A stretch of DNA of 64,000 bases, taken from Tricholoma matsutake (Eukaryota; Basidiomycota; Agaricomycetes; Agaricales; Tricholomataceae). The number at the start of each line of letters is the position of its first letter. Within the stretch, counting starts at the first letter, position 1. The position numbers and the translations under genes are program-made. The notes below the pieces were generated by a model. The model was not told the origin of the DNA and did no database searches. It saw only the letters and a list, made by a program, of their open reading frames with translations. The stretch lies in assembly GCA_026075535.2 (NCBI GenBank), contig AP026550.1, positions 6,386,001 through 6,450,000 on the forward strand, given 5' to 3'. This document shows, piece by piece, positions 24,801 through 34,196 of this stretch.

Positions 24801-25401
24801 CCCAGAAGAACAATTAGAGATGGAAACAGAAGTGGCACGCACGCTGGTGGAGAGCCTAGAACTCATAACGGACCAAGCTAGAGACACACTTTTGGCAGCA
24901 AAAATATCACAGGCACACCACGCAAACACAGAAAGGGTGGCGGACCCAGAGTATAAAGTGGGAGATAAGGTGATGTTAGCAATGGGGCATTGGAGGCGAG
25001 AATACTTACAAGCAAAAAGTGGGCAAGTCGTGAAGTTCATGCCTCGATTCAACGGACCTTATGAGGTCACAAAAACTCACCCGGAAACATCGGACTACAC
25101 GCTAGCACTGCCAGGATTGTCAAAAGTTTTTCCAATGTTTCATGCTTCCCACCTGCGACTGTTTATTGAAAATGAGGACCAGGAATATCCCAGCAGGAAG
25201 CAATCGAAACCGGGACCAATCGTGATGGAAAAAGCGAGCACAGAGTATTTCATCGAGCGGATTATAGACTCCCGGCCACGAGGACAAGGAAAACAATATC
25301 TTGTGCGATGGCTTGGATACGGACAGGAGCACGATCTTTGGTTGCCACGGAGCAAACTTCTGGAGACAGAAGCTTTGGTGAAATATGAGGAAGAAAGTTG
25401 A
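21630..25401 (+). pseudogene. pol: Element A pol: PR-RT-RNaseH-IN-chromodomain
   Basis: The protease-like site DALIDHGCPPVLIS (about 21860) has Asp-His-Gly instead of Asp-Ser/Thr-Gly. RT: SPYASPSFIIPKADP, PMGLRNSPATHQRW and intact YLDD at 23038-23049. RNaseH: FVTCDASKWCTGAVLA and YTDHKTLQNF. Integrase: H-H-C-C near 24110-24235 (SCPECQRN), DFVGPLPTDDSYDMIVTMTD and STAYHPQTYGSSEHMNK. A C-terminal chromodomain follows (QYLVRWLGYGQEHDLWLPR). Stops at 22416, 22797, 23548, near 23565, 23755, 24253 and 24691 are all TGA, each where related proteins would plausibly carry Arg. One frameshift lies near 22800-22850. It ends at 25401 shortly before the 3' LTR. Confidence 0.92.
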
Positions 25402-25431
25402 GAAGATGTTTTTGTTTGGAGGCATGGCAAG

Positions 25432-25666
25432 TGTAAGAGATCCTATCTCTTACCATCTTACTTACTAGCGACACCAACCATGAACACGATCGGCATACAC
25501 TTGATCGATCACACTTACATCATGGACATGGTCACATGACGAATCACGCGTATGATAGTTCTTATTGTAGACAAGATTGTATTGTGTACTTTACTTTTCT
25601 AAACCATACTATTTTCCAGTTAGCTCGTTTGAACCGCCTGAGTGTTTGAAGGACACCTTCATTCCA
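25432..25666 (+). repeat. 3' LTR of element A
   Basis: 235-bp partner of 13861-14095, followed by the duplicated target GCATC, after which the Plavaka frame resumes. Confidence 0.93.
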
Positions 25667-26110
25667 GCATCTCATGCTGCGCCAAGGATAGTAAAGATTA
25701 CAATCAATACTACATTAACTGGTGTGTTTACTGCTTACTTGCTACTTCTGATTTCATTCTGTTCCCCTAGGTTCTCTGACAGGGATCTTCTCATGCGCTA
25801 CCACTGGGGGCTGGGTGTTGGCCACTTTCATGCACATCAGTCAGCACTCACTTCAGGCTGCGTTTCCAATCTGACTGAGGACGCCCAAGAAACTCAGGCT
25901 CCAGGTCTGGGGCTGCAGGAAGCATTGGGAGAGTTTCTTGCACAGGACAACGACAGAGGTAGTGACATGGGTTATGAGTCAGACAAACCAGAGCTGTGTT
26001 TGGAAGACCTTGACTTGGAAGGGTGGGATGACATTGAAATGGATGATGTAGAGGATGGGGAGGGGGAAGAAGATGACAGAGAGCCTGAAGATTTTACTAG
26101 GATGTACTAG
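25667..26110 (+). pseudogene. Plavaka transposase, 3' portion after element A
   Basis: From the second GCATC the Plavaka C-terminus continues. An intron-like gap is followed by FSDRDLLMRYHWGLGVGHFHAH (about 25770-25835), a conserved C-terminal block of the family. An acidic tail (WDDIEMDDVEDGEGEEDD) ends at 26110. Joined to 9852-13860 it gives the usual domain order, which shows that A landed in an existing transposase gene. Confidence 0.85.
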
Positions 26111-27179
26111 GCATACATTTCTTAACATGTGTCAGCTCAGATTGGACATCTATGTATGTAGCATTCATTTGCACTTTCTTTATCTGGTTGTCATGGAGGT
26201 CTACCTGGTCTAATTCATATTTTTGCTCTTATAGGTTTTACCGCTGCTATGGAATAACATCAGGGTCTCAACGCACCATATATAGCCTTGTAGTACCTAT
26301 CATGGCACTGTGCTCGACATCAAGTCACACCAGAAATAGCCTGAGAATTCCCCTCCACATTTGTTACTAGTAGGCCACTCATTGGCAAGAATTTTCACTC
26401 ACTGACCCTTTGAGGGGACAAAGTCGAGTGGTTACGCTGCAGAGATTTACATAGATGCTTATTGTGTCAAACCCAACTTCGGGGGAGACCCGTCCCTTGC
26501 AATAAACACATCCTCTTCAAATCATCACAATTTGACTATACCAAATGCCCTACATTTCCCCATTCTGGTGCATATAGTACTTTGGGAATGACATCCTGTT
26601 ATCAAATCCATGGCTCTACAATGAATGGTGCAATGACTCAGTGTGGCAGCTGACTTCGGTGAGTTTGTGACCGCATTCGAGAACTAGTGAATCATTTCTT
26701 TCAAGTAGCCACTACATTTATGAACCTAGCAAAAAGTTTTCAGATTCAACATCACGGTGCAGTGCCCACCTTGTCCTATGGGAGCTTGGCATTGTTATCG
26801 AGTTTCCTCTCAGGCTGGGGCATCAATCATCATTCCCTCAGCCTCATCAGCGGCCACTCAAACCTCCCCATCCAACCACTGGCACATGAGATTCAGTACT
26901 CCTTTGCCATGGCTGGCCGGGGTCTCTGAGTCAGGCTATTCAGATGGGTTGAGCCTGAGCACGGGTTTCAAAAGGAGGAGAACTACAGTAAGGGATTTGT
27001 TGACATGCAATCTGGATAAGTTATACCCTGGCTGTACACAATTCCTCCAGTGCTTGTCCCGTCATCCAACATCGGTGGCGGTGTGGACAGATGTTGGTCT
27101 TAATTGAGAAAGACAATTTTAATTTGATAGGGGATCACCTGTGTCCACTCATGGTAAGCTTGATGTCTGAGTCGCTTGG
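26111..27179. other. Gene-less stretch 3' of the Plavaka remnant
   Basis: Short frames only (for example 26687-26929), none recognised. Terminal inverted repeats of the Plavaka element are expected near here and upstream of 9852, but I could not match a pair by eye. Confidence 0.3.
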
Positions 27180-27930
27180 CAGGCTGGTCCATCAGTGAAC
27201 TTGAACCTGAACCTGAGTTGGTGGCTGTGTACTACTTAACCCTAATAGGATTTCAAACATTAGCATGAGAAACTCCTAACTTCAAGTTCAAGTTGACTTG
27301 GAATTTCTTCTGTTCCCTCACTGTCTTTCTTCATTCTGGCAGCGCTGCTCTCTAGTTCCTGGCTCTGCAGGTCTGACTTTCATCACCTGCCCGGTTGTGT
27401 CTGACTTTTCGTCATGCAACCCTATGCTTTGCCTTTGGCCCCTTGAACCTATCAGCACTGGCAGCCCGACCTGAAGCTCTTGACAGCGCTAAGGGCAATA
27501 TCCTCTTGGATGTCCCGCTAATGGAGATTGCCATTTGAGTCTCTTGTGGCGCCCTGAAGGCTCAACATTTTATCTACATCATTGGTGCGTCCTTGCCTCA
27601 GGCTGGCCTTGCCACTTAGTATTCCCTTGGCTAGTAGACTGTCGTGCTCACGCCATTGCACCCCACAAAAAACCCTTGGTCAAGCAGTGACAATCATTGA
27701 GCATGCTCCAGTCCGCCTCCAGCCAGCATGCACTAGCTTCCATCGGATGGCATCTGGCGTGAGGGGTATGCAGAGGTGTTGGCTTGATGTAGTGGCAATG
27801 ATACACTTCTCAATGCGTTGGATGGCCCCACATGGTGAGAGCCTCTTTGCTTACCCTGCCCTATGGGCTATGCAACACCCACCCTTTACTCGTGCCCAGG
27901 AATTTGGTGCAAGCGATGCGTGGCTGTAGG
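27180..27930 (+). pseudogene. Degraded second copy of the 6.9-7.9 kb upstream region plus coding fragment
   Basis: Shares with the first copy the CAAGTTC-rich text, CTTAACCCTA, ATTAGCATGAGAA, GCAGGTCTGACTTT, CTCAACATTTTATCTACATCATT and then the coding block around CGGATGGCATCTGGCGTGAGG (27745). That block parallels FRQMAFGMRDVQRCWLDV as HRMASGVRGMQRCWLDVVAM. Most of the coding part is missing or scrambled. The two copies have the same orientation and are 20 kb apart. Confidence 0.6.
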
Positions 27931-28793
27931 GTGTTGGGCAATCAAAGATCGAAAGCTGACGCATTTTCTAGTCTAGTTAATCAAAGTTCATTCCAAAGGG
28001 CATCCATATTTCCCACATCAGATGTGACTGGCTAAAAGCCCAGGCGTAGTTGCGTTCAGGCCTTCAAACTATTTGTCACCCCACTAACTGAGTTTGACTC
28101 CATTCAAGTTTGCGATACGGTGACTGCCAGGGAGCAGGAACGAACTTGGTTGCTGGTATGATACTATGCTCCCTGCCATTTATCTAGAAAATGACTCGGT
28201 CGCTCATCTGGACTGTATTGTTTACTAAACTTCTTTCCGCAGAGCTGGAGGGAATCATCCTCTTCTTCAGCCCCTTTGCCATGCATCTACCATCAGCTTG
28301 ACGTCACACTTGAGGTTCCAGTGTTCCCCTTACCTGAAGCATACATGTATCACACATGCAGTAGCTAAATGATGTAATACAGTTGTTTATGGCCCTAGAA
28401 AAAGTCTGGCAGGTCAAAAAAGCTTCCACATCTACCATCTGAATAATCTTCTATATTATTTGCCATCGTTAGTTCTTTGTAATGAGCTGGACAATCATGA
28501 TGTTGATGGTCGGTTGGCTGTGCATAAATTCTGAAAGAGCTGCATCTGACTACTCATAGGTGTACTTGGAGATGCAGCACGAAGCATTGATATTCAATTG
28601 ATGGCTGGCTAATTGACCCTATGAATACATATATGTCCTATATCACTCTATATTCACATAGCAGACACTGGATGGCCTCATCACCGAAGTTTTCGAGAGT
28701 CCCTTGCAAGCACAATGCGGTGTCTTCTGATGGTGGTCGAAAAGGCTGCTATCCCTCTTGGTTTTTCTTCACGGCCAATGGCACCACTGGGCG
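27931..28793. other. Gene-less stretch
   Basis: No frame of recognised family and no repeat seen, beyond worn text that may be further remnants of the preceding copy. Confidence 0.3.
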
Positions 28794-29084
28794 GTCACAT
28801 TCAATTGCCTCCTCTCCCCTCTGCCTCACCCCACAGGCGAGGTATTCAAACTGAGGATATCTGATCAGTTGACACTTTTTATATATTGTCATATTGCTAG
28901 CAGCTATCCACCACACCCAAGAGTCCATAAAGGAGTGTGGTAATTCAATGAGTGACAATGTAAGGAGGTACAGGTATACATATATCCAGTCTGTACCTTG
29001 GCACATCAGTACATAGGTATGAAAAAAGATGGAGCTGGATGAGGTGCCCATCATCTAAGTGCCCCCTTCCATTAGACCAACCAG
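28794..29084 (-). repeat. tRNA-derived SINE, copy 1, split by about 175-bp insertion
   Basis: Read on the minus strand, an A-box-like TTGGTCTAATGGAAGG (about 29065-29080) is separated from a B-box-like CAGTTTGAATACC (28841-28853) by about 175 bp of extra sequence (roughly 28859-29032) absent from copy 2. The tail beyond the B box (CAATTGAATGTGAC) matches copy 2. The B box has TTTGAA where copy 2 keeps TTCGAA, a CpG loss. The insert has no clear inverted ends. Confidence 0.6.
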
Positions 29085-29927
29085 TTTTCTTTAACTTTCT
29101 AGTTCAATCTGAATACAACATCAAACAAAACTAGGAATACCACCACGACCAACAAGAGTCTGCGCTCTCCGACTTACCCTGTACTACCTTGCCACTTGTG
29201 AGTTGTTTTTATTCTACCTTAACCCCTACCATTTCTCCACTGCTCTAACTAACCACCCTCCATACTTCCAACCTCTTAAGCACAGCTTCAATCTTCCCTC
29301 CCCATCTCTAACCACAACCATCACCTATGGCGCATCAGATTTCTGGAATGCCAATTGTTGAACACCCTCAGCCCTTCAGAGTAAGCATTTTATTCCATTT
29401 TTACTTTATCTAACCGTCGGCTCTTTGCAGCATGGCCATCGGGTCAAGGTGTATAGAAACCATCAATGGTGCAAAGCCACATTTTGTAGATATGATTACC
29501 GGATTCTACCAAGGTTTAAGAAATGAGGCAAGCAGAAGGAATGAGTGGTAAGCCTCTATAATATTCCATTGGCTTTTTCTGACCGTTCTTTTGAAGCAAA
29601 TCTGCATTGGAGGCCTCGTCGTATTCGACAACGATGGGGAGGATGCGGTGTATGCATTGTTGGATATAGTGAGGTTCGGCTGGTGAGCATCACATTTCAT
29701 TTGGTACCCTCAGCATTGATCGTCTAACGCTGGGCCCCACAGATAGATAGAAGTTTGCATTTTTGATTGTGAACCGGAAGCTAAAAATCCTGACTGTAGT
29801 TAATTGGAATCCATTGAATTTGCATAAGACAGTGCTATCGAGTGCTCAGTGAGTCATATAGCCCAGTGTTCTTCATCAGTGCACCCTCTAAGTAATGCAC
29901 ATCAGGATGGATATTACTGCTGCATTT
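29085..29927 (+). other. Possible decayed small multi-exon gene
   Basis: ATG at about 29327 opens MAHQISGMPIVEHPQ with a donor (GTAAGCATTT) near 29381 and an acceptor (CTTTGCAG) near 29430. The next exon-like piece reads HGHRVKVYRNHQWCKATFC. No family is recognised and stops follow quickly. Confidence 0.25.
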
Positions 29928-30135
29928 GATGCGACGCAGGATGTTAGGGACTGGACTATTAGGTGTGTTTATGAATTTTGCATTTCAATGCGTTTCCTTA
30001 TCATTTTATACCTATTCTTTGTCGATGCTTTGATGCGACGCAGGATGTTAGGGACTGGGCTATTAGGTGTGTTTACAGATTTTGTGTTTTAATGCGTTTC
30101 TTTATCATTTTATACCTATTCTGTGTCGATGCTAC
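29928..30135 (+). repeat. 104-bp tandem duplication
   Basis: The unit beginning GATGCGACGCAGGATG at 29928 recurs at 30032 (period 104 bp) with about ten differences. Each unit looks like an exon end (DATQDVRDW) followed by an intron start (GTGTGTTT), so an exon-intron junction has been copied. Confidence 0.85.
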
Positions 30136-30894
30136 TACTTATTGATCACACTGCCAGATCTGCTTTCATAAGAAGAAGATCAAGCCTTCAAATGAAACTC
30201 GCTCCCACCCATAGCTATGGCTGACGATGTGAATGACCCATCTTGAGTCGGATTTGGTGCATGAAACCTTTCATTGCAAGCTCAGAATAACCTGATAACT
30301 TGGGTTGGATGTGGAGTTTGTCAGACACAGAGGTGATATCGCAGGGAACAGCCTGGGTGGCATCAGTCCAACACCGGTATGCTTGTGATTCTGCCTTGCC
30401 AAAGTTTTCTTTATTGAACTTGACTTTCATAGCAAAGTTCCTCATACCCAGCCCGGTTCTGTCACTCCTTAGCCTCATTACGAGTCTCCAGACTGTAGTG
30501 CATTGCCAGGGAATGTGGGGTGGTGTGATGGCCCAGGTTGTCTCACATTTGAGTCATCCTGGACATCACATGCACCATCATGACCTGTTTTACACTACAA
30601 TACCCTGCAAGCTTGTTGTCCTTCATTTGGATCCCGACAATCAATGCAGGAGTGGTGTGGGAATGTGGCAGTCATTATGCTGAATGATGTTGAGATGGGA
30701 TGAGAAGGCTGGCCAGTGTACGCTATTGGCGACGGCCACCCCAAGAGGATGTCACCACAGGTGAGAACCCCTGCAATGATATCAAAGAAATCGAGTAGTT
30801 TGGGCTCGAGGCGATTGTTTTGCCCTAAAGGTACGTTGTGTTAAATATCATCTCTTTTTTCTTTCTTTCACGAAACAGGCCAGGAATGTATTCA
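30136..30894 (-). other. Gene-poor stretch with one unrecognised minus-strand frame
   Basis: A minus frame at 30215-30478 (AESQAYRCWTDATQAVPCD) has possible weakly coding composition but no recognised domain. The rest holds no visible feature. Confidence 0.25.
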
Positions 30895-30950
30895 CGACGT
30901 TGGCCCATATTCAGGAAGAATGAGATGTAGCAGATAAAACTATTTCTTCC

Positions 30951-31070
30951 GTCACATTCAATTATCTCCTCCCCCCCTCTATCTCTGAGTCCTCCAATGG
31001 GTGGGGTATTCGAACTGAGGAGCTCAACATGGTGTCTGTCATCTAGGTGCCCCTTACCATTACACCAACA
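30951..31070 (-). repeat. tRNA-derived SINE, copy 2
   Basis: On the minus strand the head reads TGGTGTAATGGTAAGG (A-box-like, 31052-31067), then about 34 nt, then CAGTTCGAATACC (B-box-like, 31005-31017), and a unique body ending CAATTGAATGTGAC. This spacing is typical of a pol III internal promoter. It sits between two units of the 169-bp tandem repeat family, so it inserted into that repeat array. Copy 1 shares head and body. Confidence 0.65.
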
Positions 31071-31109
31071 ATGTGTATTGTCATTCCTCAAGACATACCA
31101 GAGATCATT

Positions 31110-31740
31110 ACAAAATGACAGATAATATCATTTCTTCCACCTGAACAACTCTCTGTTAGGATATACAAAAATCATATGTTGCAATTCTGTTAGCACAAGC
31201 GTCAGTTCCTGTATATCTCCTGCAAGTATCTGAGTATCTTATCAGCAAGTGGTAGCTGCCAGGAAGAATGGGATATAGAGGAAATGCCAGATAAAATCAT
31301 TTCTTCCACTTGAATAATTGCATATTGGGATATACAAAAATCATACATTCCAATTCTGTTAGTCCAAATGTCAGTTCCTGAACATCTCCTGCAAGTATCT
31401 GAGTATCTTACCAGCAAGTGGTAGGATCCAGGAAGAATGAGATATAGAGGAAATGGCAGATATAATCATTTCTTCCACTTGAACAATTGCATGTTGGGAT
31501 ATACAAAAATCATACATTCCAATTCTGGGAGTACAAGCATCAGTTCCTGAACATTTCCTGAAAGTATCTGAGTATCTGGTCAGCAAAGTACAAACTCTAG
31601 GAAGGATGATAGCACATTTTAAGGTCTGGATAATCTCTAGAAAGGATGTTGTTCCGAGGAAATGATAGCTAAAATCATTTCTTGTGCTTGAACAATTGTA
31701 TGCTATGATATAACAATATCATACAGCACAATCCTGTTAA
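31110..31740 (+). repeat. 169-bp tandem repeat array (3 good units plus worn ends)
   Basis: The word CAGTTCCTG occurs at 31203, 31372 and 31541, an exact period of 169 bp. Units contain ATCATTTCTTCCAC, GGATATACAAAAATCATA and AAGTATCTGAGTATCT. A worn fourth unit follows to 31740, and a half-unit lies left of the SINE at 30895-30950. Short minus-strand frames in the units are by-products of the repeat. No function is visible. Confidence 0.9.
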
Positions 31741-31744
31741 AGTG

Positions 31745-32030
31745 TCTGACCCCTCTTCATATTTGTTTGACCGTCTTTTAAGGCCTGCCCAAATTTTATC
31801 TATTGATTGCAGAGTGTTAATTGTTGATCAAATCTGTCTAGTCATACCAGATCCCTGTCATTCACTGCAATTCTGTCAGAAAAAGTGTCAGCGGCTGACC
31901 CATTGTCATCTGTGTTGGATGATGTTTTAAGGCTAGATAAAATCTTATCTACTGATGGTGGAGTGTTAATCATTGATCAAATCTGTCTAGTCATACCGGA
32001 CCCCTGCCGATTTCCAGATGTGGGGAATTG
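31745..32030 (+). repeat. 149-bp direct duplication
   Basis: TGATCAAATCTGTCTAGTC starts at 31825 and again at 31974 (period 149 bp), with flanking AGAGTGTTAAT and TTTTAAGGC also shared. It abuts the 169-bp array but is a different unit. Confidence 0.85.
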
Positions 32031-32645
32031 ACAGAAACTTCATTTTATGTGCTGATTGGTCTCAGCTGTCATGAATCCTTCATTTGGGTTTCTTTTCTAG
32101 TGTCAATGGCATCTACAGAAAACCACAAGACTCGGGGTGGGGTGGTAGGTTGCCCCTTATCAAACCCCCATACTCAGCCTTGAACCTGATGCACAAAATG
32201 ACACTACCAGGTTAGCCGTTGGACAAACTGAGTCTTGACGTGAAACCTGATGCTTTTTCATACACAGTGAAACCTTGTCGTTCAGCTCTGCAAAACTCAA
32301 CAATGCAGTCCATCGCATACCGGCTTACCCCATTCTTGGTGCTTTATTGTCTTCTCACAGCATTGTTGACATGCTGTCTTTCATGTCACACTGTAGTGCA
32401 AACCATTGAACTCATTGCCACAAGCTCATCTGTGCCAGTTGCCTCTGTGGTATTTGCCCTTCTCATTTATCTTGCAGAAATGTCTTGTTTTCTTGTTTGC
32501 CTGAGTATGTCATTGCTGATTATGCCATGATTTGCGATAACTTGACCTTTCCTTTCTTGTAGTCGAATTAGTTGCTCCAAAATTCTTATGTTTAGCCAGG
32601 ATATTTCGACCCCATTTCCGTTATCATCGAAGTCATATTTCTCAC
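32031..32645 (+). other. Stretch upstream of the Ulp1-like frame
   Basis: Contains a frame (32219-32530) with two hydrophobic segments (LVLYCLLTALLTCCLSC) but no recognised family. It may be a 5' exon of the next gene or chance. Confidence 0.25.
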
Positions 32646-34095
32646 ATGCACAAGGATCAAATGCAACACCTAGTTGGTTCCCCTGATTGTTTTACATTAC
32701 GGCCACAGAACTACTGTCACTCTCGGTCACCACAATCAACCTGCCTGCCATCGCTCAGTCCTGATCAGTGGCATGCTTACATGTCGCTTATCTCCAACTA
32801 TTTTGACTCCATGCCTGATGTGCCCCTGGTACAGATGCAGCCAGATCAACCCACACAGCATTGTGATGCAGCCCACATTTTGTCCGTATATTTTTTTCCT
32901 CGCCTTTTGGGTGGTGGACCAGGCTCTGCATCTGATTTGTCTGATGGTTCTGCATTTGAGCCCGATGATGAAGATAGCATGATGCCACCAATGTTTATAC
33001 TGGGGGATTGGATTGGTCGAGGCATTGCTTGGACAGATAACATGCCAAAGGATGTTCGACAAGCACGAAACCATGCCTGCCACATCCCTCCAGCCATCCG
33101 CTCTCTTTTTATTCCAGCATCGCATCTGTCAGTTAGGGATCTTTTGGATCAGTTCCCGGATAACATCTCTCCTGGCCTTCCAAACAGAAGCACCAAATAT
33201 TCTACAAACCTCCCAAGTGTTGAGATTTCAACCAGTTGTATAATGACACATCATACCATTTTTTCCTCTGTGCTGTCCAGTCTATCCACAATTCATGTTG
33301 GTTTTGACACATCATGGTTATCCAGTCATAATTCCATCGACATCTGGAGAAACAACTAGTAGCCATTACCCTCTGTGGATGGAGTGCCTCCTTGGAGATT
33401 TTGCAGTTTATACACAAAAGCACCCATGTTGGGAGCATGCGCTATCATGGCTCAATTCCATCGAGCACCAATTTCAAACCACACCCCCAGAACATGCCGT
33501 TGATCTTGTTGATGACTGTTGTTTTTGGCTTGATGACATTCCATGTGATGGCGTCATGCCCCGTTTGAGCCCTGCTGTACACCTTACTGCTCCTGATCTT
33601 GCTATTTTCTTGAGCAATGCATGGTTAAACAACACTATGATCAATGCAGGAGCACATTATGTCCTAACTTGGCTTAATCCAGCTAGTCAGATTGGAATCC
33701 TCAATTGCCAGCTCATTGTTACACTTAGTGCTGCAAGAAGAAGGCAGGATCACTACTTCCAGTGAAGATACCCTGTAACAGAAAGAATGATAACAGATGG
33801 TCGTCTAGACATACTTTATCTTCCACTTCACAGGCACAACAACCACTGGGCTCTTCTCAAGATTGACCTCCTGAAACGCACATTTTCATGTGGAGATTCT
33901 CTTGGACAGAATATTGCACCTCCAGTTGAAGACCTTGCTCTTTTGAAGTGGTGGCTGCATGGTCTTTGCCCAAGTCTTGGAGCCTTTACAGTTGTGACAG
34001 CTGAATTTGATATGCTCTGGCAATGTGATAGCTATTCATGTGGTGTTATTATCTTCTGTGTTCTCACATGTCTTCTACTTGGCTATGATCCATGA
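32646..34095 (+). pseudogene. Ulp1-like (C48) cysteine protease of a DNA transposon
   Basis: The C-terminal domain has the C48 triad order: His in HRHNNHWALLKID (His codon 33844), Asp in SCGDSLG (33895), Gln in WQCDSYSCGV and the nucleophile Cys (34039), with Gln six residues before Cys as in Ulp1/SENP proteases. Upstream, DLAIFLSNAWLNNTMINAGA (33590-33650) fits the substrate-groove region. The N-terminal part (32646-33359) has an acidic patch (FEPDDEDSM). Frames shift near 33360, and TGA occurs at 33763 and 34093. Such proteases, usually SUMO-directed, are carried by several eukaryotic DNA transposons. The next frame downstream looks like the matching transposase. Confidence 0.65.
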
Positions 34096-34196
34096 ACTAC
34101 TATTGTTGATGATACAGGGGTAAGTATCATATAACTTCCAAATTTAGTTTTCTGACTTGCATCGTATAGGATGATGAAGATGCTATCTCACCTTCA

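Larger units (their letters stand above)
13861..25666 (+). mobile_element. Ty3/gypsy chromodomain LTR retrotransposon A (split by element B)
   Basis: Both ends carry a 235-bp LTR (TG...CA) flanked by the 5-bp target duplication GCATC (13856-13860 and 25667-25671). The two LTRs differ at 9 positions, all transitions. The internal part, after removing element B, holds gag with a zinc knuckle and then PR-RT-RNaseH-IN-chromodomain in gypsy order. It is inactivated by several TGA stops and one pol frameshift. It lies in sense orientation within the Plavaka gene. Confidence 0.95.

Noticed and set aside
13861..25666. Terminal repeats of A as ends of a DNA transposon
   Set aside because: They are direct, not inverted, begin TG and end CA, flank gag-pol and give 5-bp duplications, so they are LTRs.
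30951..31070. Functional tRNA gene
   Set aside because: A- and B-box-like words exist but there is no acceptor stem or full cloverleaf, and the body continues past the head; a SINE fits better.
31110..31740. CRISPR-like or protein-coding repeat array
   Set aside because: The whole 169-bp unit is repeated without unique spacers, and the minus-strand frames simply follow the repeat.
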